Assembly (NCBI GenBank): GCA_040081075.1
Contig: JBEBHJ010000091.1
Coordinates: 1 to 8,096 of the forward strand
Direction: 5' to 3'
Origin: JANJUB01 sp040081075
GTDB lineage: Bacteria > Armatimonadota > Fimbriimonadia > Fimbriimonadales > Fimbriimonadaceae
DNA length: 8,096 nucleotides
Shown here: positions 1-5,598 of the stretch, piece by piece
Layout: the number at the start of each line of letters is the position of its first letter
How positions within the stretch are numbered: position 1 is the first letter of the stretch
Notes under the pieces: model-generated
What the model was told of the DNA's origin: nothing
Databases searched by the model: none
What the model saw: the letters and a program-made list of their open reading frames with translations, nothing else
Position numbers and translations under genes: made by a program

Positions 1-147
1 CCCGAAATGTCTGAATCAAAAACTCGGGAGGCTCAAGAGCGGGGCCTAAAGGCGATTCCAGTCATCGCTGCGAGACCAGAAGAGCCTCGGGCTGAGGGTA
101 CCACTGAAAGCCGACGTAGCAGCACGCAAGATGTAGCTGCGGATCGA

Positions 148-387
148 ATGAAGATGAAAAAATTCGAAGTTTGGGTGCCAGGGTTCCATAATTCTGATCC
201 TTACATCTATGAAAAGGAAACATGTCTGGGGGAGTATGAGGCACCCACCTTTAAGGAGGCATGCGAAAAGGCGATAGCTGCCAAAAATCTGCAACTCGAC
301 TATCGCAAAATTGATAACACCTGGTTTGGTCGTCGTCTCTCCGCCAACCAGGAAGAAGCAAAGAAGAATTGCCGCTACGGAAACTGA
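148..387 (+). CDS. small hypothetical cassette protein (cassette 1)
   Basis: Predicted 79-residue soluble protein with no signal peptide or membrane segment. It starts with an FEVWV strand, has a central TFKEACEKAI helix (about residues 34-43) and a WFGRRLSANQEEAKK segment near the C-terminus. I do not recognise a named domain. The reading frame is open back to the left edge, through an ATG at 7 and possibly beyond. I prefer the ATG at 148 (or 154) because the upstream part is polar, low-complexity, rich in Arg, Glu and Ala, and unlike the folded-looking remainder; there is no clear ribosome binding site for either start. It is followed after 46 bp by the attC at 434-493, which fits its being the gene of an integron cassette. 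If the longer start is real the protein would be at least 126 residues. Function unknown. Confidence 0.6.
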   Translation: MKMKKFEVWVPGFHNSDPYIYEKETCLGEYEAPTFKEACEKAIAAKNLQLDYRKIDNTWFGRRLSANQEEAKKNCRYGN

Positions 388-433
388 TTCTTAGGTAATC
401 CGGGGCGTATGCGCGCTTTCTTCAATTAATCTT

Positions 434-493
434 AGCGAACTAGGCGGCACATCGAACGGGCTAAAGCCCGTCCGATGGCCTTGATCATTCGGC
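434..493 (+). other. attC site 1 (60 bp)
   Basis: R'' box AGCGAAC (434-440) and R' box ATTCGGC (487-493) flank a strong hairpin: left arm 450-461 (CATCGAACGGGC), loop TAAA, right arm 466-477 (GCCCGTCCGATG), with one mismatch. The pairing extends through GGC 446-448 and GCC 478-480 around an unpaired A449. The 60 bp size matches short attC sites. The R' box has A where the crossover G is normally found, so recombination at this site may be weakened. Confidence 0.7.
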
Positions 494-517
494 CAAGAAA
501 TTGGGAGCTGCGCCGTG

Positions 518-898
518 ATGCTTTCCAATGTTTCCCGAATCATGAATACATTCTTGCGATTTGGCATCTTGGCTGGTGCCTTCTCTTTCATTGCCGTCAC
601 GCCATGCAGTCGAGCGAGTGAGCCGAAGTTTGTTCCGATTGCGTCATGGCAGAACAGCGCTGAGGTGAATAAAAAGGACGGCAACCGTGCCTTCGCCATA
701 TTGCGCGAGCACAAGATCAAAGGTGTTGCTCCTGGTTCCGCAGGCGTCACGCTAAACGTGGGTGAGACACAAGCTGCGGAAGCACGGAAGCTTCTGGCGA
801 AGGCAATCGTTTCTGAGGGTTTACGAATCGAGTTAATAGATGACAAGGGCAAAGCCATCACACCAGCAGAGATTCTCGGACCGAGGAATGCCAAATGA
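518..898 (+). CDS. secreted hypothetical protein (cassette 2)
   Basis: Predicted exported protein of 126 residues. The start is taken as ATG 518, preceded by GGGAG at 503-507 at good spacing; GTG 515 and the in-frame ATG 542 are alternatives. A hydrophobic segment (about residues 13-28, FLRFGILAGAFSFIAV) followed by TPCSRAS looks like a signal peptide; the cysteine is not in a good lipobox. The mature part has an alternating pattern: a helix NRAFAILREH, then KIKGVAPGSAGVTLNV, then a helix AEARKLLAKAI and a strand LRIELID. This recalls the small alpha/beta fold of DUF2007-type proteins and similar periplasmic modules, but that is an inference from pattern only. It lies between attC sites 1 and 2 as a single-gene cassette. 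Function unknown. Confidence 0.72.
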   Translation: MLSNVSRIMNTFLRFGILAGAFSFIAVTPCSRASEPKFVPIASWQNSAEVNKKDGNRAFAILREHKIKGVAPGSAGVTLNVGETQAAEARKLLAKAIVSEGLRIELIDDKGKAITPAEILGPRNAK

Positions 899-918
899 AC
901 CCACATCTACAACCCAAG

Positions 919-1011
919 GCCGAACAAAACGAATGCAGGCAACGGCTCGGATGGCATCTGTCGTGTCATCGACGCTTCCCGCTCGCCGTCGCCTGATCCG
1001 AGACGTTGGGC
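919..1011 (+). other. attC site 2 (93 bp)
   Basis: R'' GCCGAAC (919-925) and R' GTTGGGC (1005-1011). Inner arms CAGGC-A-ACGGC (from 936) and GCCGT-C-GCCTG (ending at 994) pair, with opposed unmatched bases. It is almost identical over its whole length to the site at 6749-6841, differing mainly at the outer boxes and a few scattered bases. It separates the cassette 2 gene from the protease cassette. Confidence 0.9.
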
Positions 1012-1031
1012 GATTCTACCGTCTGCCAATC

Positions 1032-1925
1032 ATGAGCATCTTACGCCACGCATTTGCCATCCTCGTCACCACGGGCCTCGTTGGCCTTTGCGCCGCCGAG
1101 CCTCTTCACGTGCCCACCGTGCTAATGCGCTCCACCTTCAAGCTCCAAGGATCGACCGGCACCAAGGGCGGCATCGGGACCGGCACCGTGTTTATGCTCG
1201 GCCAGCCCGACGCCGGTAACCCGAAAGTGAATCATCTGGTGTTAGTCACTGCCGCTCACGTGCTGGAAGCCCTCCGCGCTGAGACCGCCACTTTGCTCCT
1301 CCACACCGCCAAGGATGACGGGTTCGAGAGGCTTCCCATTTCCATCCGCATTCGCGACGGCGAGACTCCACGGTGGACGCGGCATCCTGATGCCGACGTA
1401 GCAGCGATGCGCGTGGCCCTGCCCAAGAATGCGGATCTCCAACTGATTTCCACGAACCTCCTCGCCACCGATGAACTACTCCAGCGCCACGGGATCGGCC
1501 CTGGGGAGGAACTCATCGTTCTGGGCTTCCCGCACGGCGCCGAGGCCAACCCCGCTGGGTTTCCCATCCTGCGCAGCGGCCGCATCGCGAGCTATCCCCT
1601 CACTCCTGCCGCCAAAACGAAGACTTTCCTGCTCGATTTCCAGGTGTTCCCTGGCAACAGCGGCGGCCCGGTTTGCCTCTACGCACCGAATCGCGGCTAC
1701 GACGACCAGAAGCGCCCCACCGGCCTCCAAGCTATTGTAGGACTCGTTTCGCGTGAAAGGAACATTGACCAGCGTGCCAACAATCCCGACGGCAAAACCC
1801 AGACAACCACGAGGACACCGCTCAAGATCGGCATCATCGTGCATGCGCATTTCATCCGGGAGGTGCTCGATCTATTGCCGTCGGCCACCAAGCCTAATCC
1901 GGAATCGGCCCCAACCGGCCAATGA
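1032..1925 (+). CDS. secreted trypsin-like serine protease (cassette 3)
   Basis: Predicted exported serine endopeptidase of 297 residues (chymotrypsin fold, Trypsin_2/HtrA-like protease domain). An N-terminal signal peptide (hydrophobic residues about 7-22, likely cleavage after LCAA) is followed by the protease domain. The catalytic triad is visible: His76 in VTAAH, Asp122 in HPDADVA and Ser210 in FPGNSGGPV. There is no PDZ domain after the protease domain, unlike DegP/HtrA; the C-terminus is a short Pro-rich tail. It probably acts in the periplasm or outside the cell; the substrate is unknown. The start ATG 1032 was chosen because it gives the signal peptide and lies 20 bp after the attC R' box; the frame is open further upstream through attC 2. 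It is the longest cassette gene here, bounded by attC sites 2 and 3. Triad and export are clear; the biological role is not. Confidence 0.9.
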   Translation: MSILRHAFAILVTTGLVGLCAAEPLHVPTVLMRSTFKLQGSTGTKGGIGTGTVFMLGQPDAGNPKVNHLVLVTAAHVLEALRAETATLLLHTAKDDGFERLPISIRIRDGETPRWTRHPDADVAAMRVALPKNADLQLISTNLLATDELLQRHGIGPGEELIVLGFPHGAEANPAGFPILRSGRIASYPLTPAAKTKTFLLDFQVFPGNSGGPVCLYAPNRGYDDQKRPTGLQAIVGLVSRERNIDQRANNPDGKTQTTTRTPLKIGIIVHAHFIREVLDLLPSATKPNPESAPTGQ

Positions 1926-1932
1926 CCGAAAC

Positions 1933-2058
1933 GCCTAACCAGACGGCGATGGCAAGCCCGATCCCGCAGTGAGTTGATTGACTTCCCTAATTCAAATCCT
2001 TATCCTCCAATCGAGGTCGCGCTCCCGGATCGGGCTCTCCATACTTCAAACGTTCTGC
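1933..2058 (+). other. attC site 3 (126 bp)
   Basis: R'' GCCTAAC (1933-1939) and R' GTTCTGC (2052-2058). A perfect 10-bp inner stem, AGCCCGATCC (1955-1964) with GGATCGGGCT (2027-2036), flanks a long terminal structure of about 62 bp. It begins 7 bp after the protease stop codon. It is one of the long attC types in the window and matches no other copy here. Confidence 0.85.
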
Positions 2059-2100
2059 CAAGAATTCTAAGAAGCTCGCCTTTCTGGTGTCTCAATCCTT

Positions 2101-2493
2101 ATGAAGACTCTCCTCATTGCCGTTTTGCTTGCGATGACATCCTCCGCATTTGCAGATATCGGGACGCCCGCAAGCACTGTAGAGAGCGTTATTCGACACG
2201 CTCAAGATGGACGCATCGTGGCCGTGGATTTGGAGGCCATCGCAAAAGTTTCTAAGCATGCTCATACTAAGGAGAGTCTCCTGCGTCTGATGAAGGGCAT
2301 CGACCCCGAGAAGCTGGTGTTCCAAACGAAGGACAAGGAGAAGAATGTCTTTTGGTTCCCGGACAAGGACAACCCCAATAAGTCTCTTGTGCGCCTTCTT
2401 GAGCCAAGAAGCCTCGACTTCGAGGTGTTGTATGTCCGGGACGAGACAATCGGCTGCAAGGGATACTATAAAGTCGTCGCTGTGCACCCATAA
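2101..2493 (+). CDS. secreted hypothetical protein (cassette 4)
   Basis: Predicted exported protein of 130 residues. Residues 1-18 (MKTLLIAVLLAMTSSAFA) are a textbook signal peptide with an AFA cleavage site before Asp19. The mature part is mixed alpha/beta with many charged residues: VESVIRHAQDGRIVAVDLEAI, then LLRLMKGIDPEKLVF, a polar Lys/Asp stretch, and a C-terminal strand region ending in YYKVVAVHP. It has one cysteine (Cys119), so no internal disulfide. No family recognised. The start ATG 2101 lies 42 bp after attC 3, and no clear Shine-Dalgarno sequence precedes it. The stop is 7 bp before attC 4, so this is a compact single-gene cassette. A long - strand frame over the same region (2092-2487) is taken to be its antisense shadow. 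Confidence 0.78.
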   Translation: MKTLLIAVLLAMTSSAFADIGTPASTVESVIRHAQDGRIVAVDLEAIAKVSKHAHTKESLLRLMKGIDPEKLVFQTKDKEKNVFWFPDKDNPNKSLVRLLEPRSLDFEVLYVRDETIGCKGYYKVVAVHP

Positions 2494-2500
2494 TGAAGAC

Positions 2501-2596
2501 GCAGAACAAGTCAGTGGTGGCAGCGGCGGAAAACGTCGCTAATTCGCTTCGCACTAGAAGCCAAATTTCCGCCGTGCCACACTTCAAACGTTCGAC
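2501..2596 (+). other. attC site 4 (96 bp)
   Basis: R'' GCAGAAC (2501-2507) and R' GTTCGAC (2590-2596). The left arm GTGGCAGCGGCGGAAA (2517-2532) pairs with TTTCCGCCGTGCCAC (2566-2580) over 15 bp, with a single extra G in the left arm. Such extrahelical bases are the hallmark that sets strand choice in IntI recombination. A terminal loop region of about 33 bp lies between the arms. Confidence 0.92.
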
Positions 2597-2644
2597 AAAA
2601 TAATAACCCCAAAACCACACAACCAACCAAGAAAAACACAAACC

Positions 2645-3283
2645 ATGAAAACCGAGTTCACCTACAACCGCTTAAACAAAAACGACGCAGCCGTCCTTTT
2701 GGTCGATCATCAATCTGGACTGACAAATTTGGTTCAGGATTTCTCGCCCGATGATTTCAAGAACAATGTCCTCGCCTTCGCCGAGACCGCAAAATACTTC
2801 AATTTGCCGACAATTTTGACCACAAGCTTTGAAACAGGTCCGAACGGACCTCTTGTTCCAGAGTTAAAGCAAATGTATCCTGACGCACCGTATATTGCTC
2901 GCCCCGGGCAAATCAACGCATGGGACAACGAGGATTTTGTGAAAGCAATCAAAGAGACCGGAAGGAAGCAGTTGATCATAGCGGGCATTGTGACGGAGGT
3001 CTGCGTCGCATTTCCAGCCTTGTCTGCTCGCGAGGAAGGATATGAAGTATTCATCATCACTGACGCTTCGGGGACGTTTAACAAGACCACAAGAGACGCA
3101 GCTTGGTCACGCATGGAAGCAGCCGGTTGTCAGTTGATGACATGGTTTGGTGCAGCTTGCGAGTTACACAGGGATTGGCGGAATGACGTTGAAGGACTTG
3201 GCACACTCTTTTCAAACCACTTGCCATCTTATCGCTGCCTTATCACGAGTTACATGGCGGGTCTTAACGCGGCAAAACAATAA
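2645..3283 (+). CDS. YcaC-type isochorismatase-family cysteine hydrolase (cassette 5)
   Basis: Predicted cytosolic hydrolase of 212 residues, the usual length for the YcaC branch of the isochorismatase-like superfamily. Family motifs are in order: AAVLLVDHQSGL with Asp21, the TTSFETGPNGPLVPEL segment (59-74), ARPGQINAWDNEDF with Arg86 at the position of the family's basic catalytic residue, and GIVTEVCVAFPALSA with Cys120 as expected nucleophile. The WFGAACELHRDWRND segment (167-181) is typical of YcaC and its close relatives. The physiological substrate of YcaC proteins is unsettled; the family as a whole hydrolyses amides or vinyl ethers. The leader from 2597 to 2644 is A/C-rich with no purine Shine-Dalgarno sequence. 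The stop touches attC 5, which starts at the next base. All expected catalytic positions are intact. Confidence 0.93.
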   Translation: MKTEFTYNRLNKNDAAVLLVDHQSGLTNLVQDFSPDDFKNNVLAFAETAKYFNLPTILTTSFETGPNGPLVPELKQMYPDAPYIARPGQINAWDNEDFVKAIKETGRKQLIIAGIVTEVCVAFPALSAREEGYEVFIITDASGTFNKTTRDAAWSRMEAAGCQLMTWFGAACELHRDWRNDVEGLGTLFSNHLPSYRCLITSYMAGLNAAKQ

Positions 3284-3364
3284 GCAGAACAAGGCGGTGC
3301 ACCCCACGCTCGTGCGCGTCACGCCTCGTGCCACGGGCGAGCGTGGGGACCTTGGACGTTCGGC
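3284..3364 (+). other. attC site 5 (81 bp)
   Basis: R'' GCAGAAC (3284-3290) and R' GTTCGGC (3358-3364). Inner 11-bp perfect stem CCCCACGCTCG (3302-3312) with CGAGCGTGGGG (3338-3348). Pairing continues outward as GGT/ACC and AAG/CTT with extra bases on the left arm. R'' begins directly after the stop codon of the isochorismatase-family gene. Confidence 0.92.
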
Positions 3365-3367
3365 AAG

Positions 3368-3895
3368 ATGAACACCCCCTTTCTTGAGCTTCGGCCGCTT
3401 AAAGCGGAAGACGAGCGCTCCTTCATGGAAGCGGTGCACGAGTTTCAACGTGACGATCCATGGGACTTCGCGCTGGGCTACGACGACTCGATGAGTTTCA
3501 TCGATTATGTCCGCAAGAACGAGGAATGGTCACGCGGCGAGAATCTTCCTTCATGCTTTGTTCCTGCGAGTTTCTATGTCGGTGTCGTTGATGATGTGGT
3601 CGTCGGACGATTGTCACTACGCCACGAATTGAATGACTTCCTATTCAAGGTAGACGGGCACATCGGTTACGGAGTCCGGCCGTCCCAGCGAGAACGCGGT
3701 TACGCCACCGCAATGCTGCGGCAGGTGATCCCGATTGCAGCGAAAGCGGGCATCAAGCGTGCCTTGATCACCTGCGATGTCGGGAATATTGCTTCGATGA
3801 AGGTAATCGAGCGATGTGGCGGCGTATTTGAGTGCGTGCCCGACGACCCATCCCTTGACGTCCAGAAGCGGCGTTACTGGATTCCAACCTTATGA
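3368..3895 (+). CDS. GNAT family N-acetyltransferase (cassette 6)
   Basis: Predicted cytosolic acetyl-CoA-dependent N-acetyltransferase of 175 residues. The N-terminus LELRPLKAEDERSF is typical of GNAT beta-1/alpha-1. The acetyl-CoA pyrophosphate-binding motif A is seen at about 99-118 (IGYGVRPSQRERGYATAMLR, with R108-x-x-G111-x-A113), followed by the ITCDVGNIASMKVIERCGG segment (134-152), where Asn140 and Ser143 lie in the usual catalytic/CoA region. The overall pattern resembles the COG3981 type. The substrate cannot be read from the sequence; GNAT cassettes include aminoglycoside and other small-molecule acetylases, but this one has no specific resistance signature. The start ATG 3368 lies only three bases after attC 5, so the cassette carries almost no leader of its own. 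Confidence 0.92.
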   Translation: MNTPFLELRPLKAEDERSFMEAVHEFQRDDPWDFALGYDDSMSFIDYVRKNEEWSRGENLPSCFVPASFYVGVVDDVVVGRLSLRHELNDFLFKVDGHIGYGVRPSQRERGYATAMLRQVIPIAAKAGIKRALITCDVGNIASMKVIERCGGVFECVPDDPSLDVQKRRYWIPTL

Positions 3896-3905
3896 ATAGA
3901 CAAGC

Positions 3906-3995
3906 GCCGAACACATCGTGGGTGGCAACCGGCGATAACATCCTTCTTGGAGCCGGAGCTTGATCTCGCCGGTGCCACCACTTCAAACTTTCGGC
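3906..3995 (+). other. attC site 6 (90 bp)
   Basis: R'' GCCGAAC (3906-3912) and R' TTTCGGC (3989-3995). Left arm GGTGGCAACCGGCGA (3921-3935) pairs with TCGCCGGTGCCACC (3966-3979), leaving one extra A on the left. The R' box has T in place of the crossover G. The left arm and following bases are nearly identical to the site at 4922-5009, so the two belong to one attC subfamily. Confidence 0.9.
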
Positions 3996-4012
3996 AAAGA
4001 AATCATTGATCT

Positions 4013-4411
4013 ATGAGCTACGACCTCACCATTCGATCTGACGAAAACTTCTCCCACCACAAGCAGTTTGGGCCGCTTGCAGACTTTCTTTCAGCGCAGC
4101 CCAACATCAATCCAAACGGGCCGCGCGGATTCACTTTTGAGCAAGGCTCACTCTGGATGGAGATCGACTTTGAAACCGTGAGCGAAGAAGGAGATAACAT
4201 CGAAGATGAATCTACTGATCCTGCCACGTTTAACTGTGTTCGTGCCCATATACCGTATCCCCATCTCGGAGACAATCCGGAGAGGGACTACTTTCCGTTG
4301 CTTCGAGATATTGCTCAGAAGATCGGCTGGAAGCTTTATGACGAGCAATCCGATGAAGAAGACGAAGAGGATGGCAGTGTATCACCGAAGCCATGGTGGA
4401 AGTTCTGGTAG
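4013..4411 (+). CDS. acidic hypothetical protein (cassette 7)
   Basis: Predicted cytosolic protein of 132 residues with no signal peptide or membrane segment. It begins MSYDLTIRSDENF, has a mixed alpha/beta centre (FTFEQGSLWMEIDFE, then VRAHIPYPHL and a helix YFPLLRDIAQKIGWKLYD), and ends with a strongly acidic linker (EQSDEEDEEDG, 111-121) followed by a compact aromatic tail KPWWKFW. The acidic linker plus tryptophan-rich end suggests a flexible C-terminal contact peptide, but I do not recognise a family and assign no function. The start ATG 4013 is 17 bp after the attC 6 R' box, with a poor purine stretch (AAAGAAA, 3996-4002) upstream. It is followed by attC 7, whose outer boxes are degraded. 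Confidence 0.75.
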   Translation: MSYDLTIRSDENFSHHKQFGPLADFLSAQPNINPNGPRGFTFEQGSLWMEIDFETVSEEGDNIEDESTDPATFNCVRAHIPYPHLGDNPERDYFPLLRDIAQKIGWKLYDEQSDEEDEEDGSVSPKPWWKFW

Positions 4412-4432
4412 ATCCCGCCGAATATCAAGAGC

Positions 4433-4561
4433 ACACACAAGACGAGCCACAGCAACCGCCACTAGCCGCCTTGTCGTCAACGTCACCCGTATCATGAACC
4501 TCTACCCCCGTCACAACGTGCGACTCCGCTAGTGGCGGTGCGTGATCTTTGATGATAGCCC
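4433..4561 (+). other. degenerate attC site 7 (about 129 bp)
   Basis: The inner arms are excellent: GCAACCGCCACTAGC (4452-4466) pairs with GCTAGTGGCGGTGC (4528-4541) over 14 bp with one extra A on the left, exactly as in the neighbouring sites. The outer boxes are poor. At the expected distance R' reads about GATAGCC (4554-4560) instead of GTTRRRY, and the expected R'' position (about 4433-4440) has no RYYYAAC. The limits given are therefore approximate. The site may no longer be a good recombination substrate. Confidence 0.7.
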
Positions 4562-4568
4562 AAGGAAA

Positions 4569-4937
4569 ATGAAGACTTTCGGTTCTGCTACGACCTTTCA
4601 CGTTTCGGATGTTGGTGTCTCCCTTAGATTCTACACCGACGTTCTTGGCTTCTCCGAACGATTCCGGTTTGGCGATTACGCGGGCATCTCTCATGGCGAT
4701 GTTCAGATCCATCTTTCGGGGCCTTTGGCCACCAACAAGAAGCAGATCGGACAAGGTTCCATCTACATTTTTTGCGATAACGTTGATTCCTACTACTCCG
4801 AAGTTTCACGCAGAGGTGCCCACATCCAAGCTCCTCCGAAAGACTATGAATACGGGATGCGAGATTTTGTAATTGAAGATCCTGATCTTAACCTCGTCGC
4901 TTTCGGCCAAGAAACACCCCAGGCTATCAAGTCGTGA
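4569..4937 (+). CDS. VOC superfamily protein, glyoxalase/bleomycin-resistance fold (cassette 8)
   Basis: Predicted cytosolic protein of 122 residues, a single VOC protomer made of two beta-alpha-beta-beta-beta modules. Module 1 is TTFHVSDVGVSLRFYTDVLGF (8-28) and following strands. Module 2 starts at GSIYIFCDNVDSYYSEVSRRG (63-83) and ends DFVIEDPDLNLVAFGQ (99-114). The glutamate normally found near the end as a metal ligand (as in NxxEF) is replaced within NLVAFGQ, so it looks more like the metal-free bleomycin-binding-protein branch than a glyoxalase I. It could sequester or modify a small molecule; the ligand cannot be read. I chose ATG 4569 because it starts the first strand and has AAGG at 4562-4565; a GTG at 4542 would add nine residues encoded by the attC arm. 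Its last codons overlap the R'' side of attC 8. Confidence 0.88.
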   Translation: MKTFGSATTFHVSDVGVSLRFYTDVLGFSERFRFGDYAGISHGDVQIHLSGPLATNKKQIGQGSIYIFCDNVDSYYSEVSRRGAHIQAPPKDYEYGMRDFVIEDPDLNLVAFGQETPQAIKS

Positions 4938-5009
4938 GTGGCAACCGGCGATAGAGTCTCTTGTTGCATTCGGGCTTGACCCCGCCGGTGCCACAACTCT
5001 ACGTTCGCC
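4922..5009 (+). other. attC site 8 (88 bp), overlapping the VOC gene end
   Basis: R' GTTCGCC (5003-5009) is good. Arms GTGGCAACCGGCG (from 4938) and CGCCGGTGCCAC (ending at 4994) pair with one extra A on the left, as in attC 6. Aligned to attC 6, the R'' position reads GGCTATC (4922-4928), lacking the AAC core and lying inside the VOC coding sequence. The gene's stop codon (4935-4937) lies between R'' and the arm, so the cassette gene and its recombination site share sequence. Confidence 0.8.
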
Positions 5010-5030
5010 CAACCTACAGAGTCCATCACC

Positions 5031-5441
5031 ATGAAACTTCGATGCAGCGTCCTGAATCTAGCGGCAACCATTGTTGTTATGGGGAACAGTTTTTCGATTG
5101 CGGCGGACAAACAGCCACCCAGTGAGGCGGGTTCTCAACCGGCACCAAGGCAAGTTGATCAGAAGGAAGTCGAGGCTGGCCGTGCAGCAGCCCGAGCCGA
5201 CATCGGGAAGAAGCTGATTCGATACGATGTGGTTGGCCAGCCTTCGATGATCGATCCTGAACTCAAGCGCCTCGCAGTAAGCAAATACAACATCTCGGTT
5301 ACTTTTCACGGGTGCTGTCCAGGTCCGAGAATCGACTATGATTGTGCCTATCTGGATGTTGTCATTGCACACCTCAAGGCACTTTATGGATTTGATCCTG
5401 TAGCCAAGTTGGAGAAGGAACTGAGGGAGAAACAGCAATGA
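5031..5441 (+). CDS. secreted hypothetical protein with CC motif (cassette 9)
   Basis: Predicted exported protein of 136 residues. Residues about 1-25 form a signal peptide (hydrophobic LNLAATIVVMGNSF, likely cleavage after SIAA). A Pro/Gln-rich linker (28-44) leads into a helix EVEAGRAAARADIGKKL, then a strand YNISVTFHGCCPGPR with vicinal Cys95-Cys96, a third cysteine at 105 (YDCAYLDVV), and a C-terminal helix rich in Lys and Glu. Three cysteines in an exported protein suggest at least one disulfide or a metal/redox site; I do not recognise the family. The start ATG 5031 follows attC 8 by 21 bp and there is no strong Shine-Dalgarno sequence. The stop is 22 bp before attC 9. Confidence 0.78.
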   Translation: MKLRCSVLNLAATIVVMGNSFSIAADKQPPSEAGSQPAPRQVDQKEVEAGRAAARADIGKKLIRYDVVGQPSMIDPELKRLAVSKYNISVTFHGCCPGPRIDYDCAYLDVVIAHLKALYGFDPVAKLEKELREKQQ

Positions 5442-5463
5442 AACCAATCAACGTCCAAGCGAG

Positions 5464-5590
5464 GGCTAACAAAGCGCTGCTGCCAACCGCCGGGGCTGCT
5501 CTGTCGGCCATACTTTCCGTAACTTTAACCCGCCATCCCGTCTTGATGCGCCATCCCGCCCCGGCGGTCGGCACAGCTTAGACGTTAGGC
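5464..5590 (+). other. attC site 9 (127 bp)
   Basis: R'' GGCTAAC (5464-5470) and R' GTTAGGC (5584-5590) are near-canonical. The left arm GCTGCTGCCAACCGCCGGGG (from 5473) pairs with CCCCGGCGGTCGGCACAGC (ending at 5579), with short bulges. The central region contains GTAACTTTAACCCGCC. The site at 6155-6281 has the same length and closely similar sequence. This is the most canonical attC in the window. Confidence 0.95.
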
Positions 5591-5598
5591 GTCACTCG

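Noticed and set aside
450..477. Rho-independent terminator after the first gene
   Set aside because: The hairpin is strong, but no T-run follows it and it lies centred between R'' and R' boxes, so attC is the better reading.
391..906. 171-codon - strand frame
   Set aside because: It is antisense to the signal-peptide protein at 518-898 and covers the whole attC site at 434-493. It has no recognisable domain, and all neighbouring cassette genes are on the + strand.
840..1031. Upstream extension of the protease frame
   Set aside because: It would run through the end of the preceding gene and all of attC 2, and would bury the clear signal peptide 64 residues inside the protein.
1476..1850. 124-codon - strand frame, plus others inside the protease
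   Set aside because: The opposite strand encodes a complete serine protease with all catalytic motifs; these frames are shadows of GC-rich coding sequence.
2092..2487. 131-codon - strand frame
   Set aside because: Antisense to a + strand gene with a textbook signal peptide and correct position between attC sites; the - frame shows no motif.
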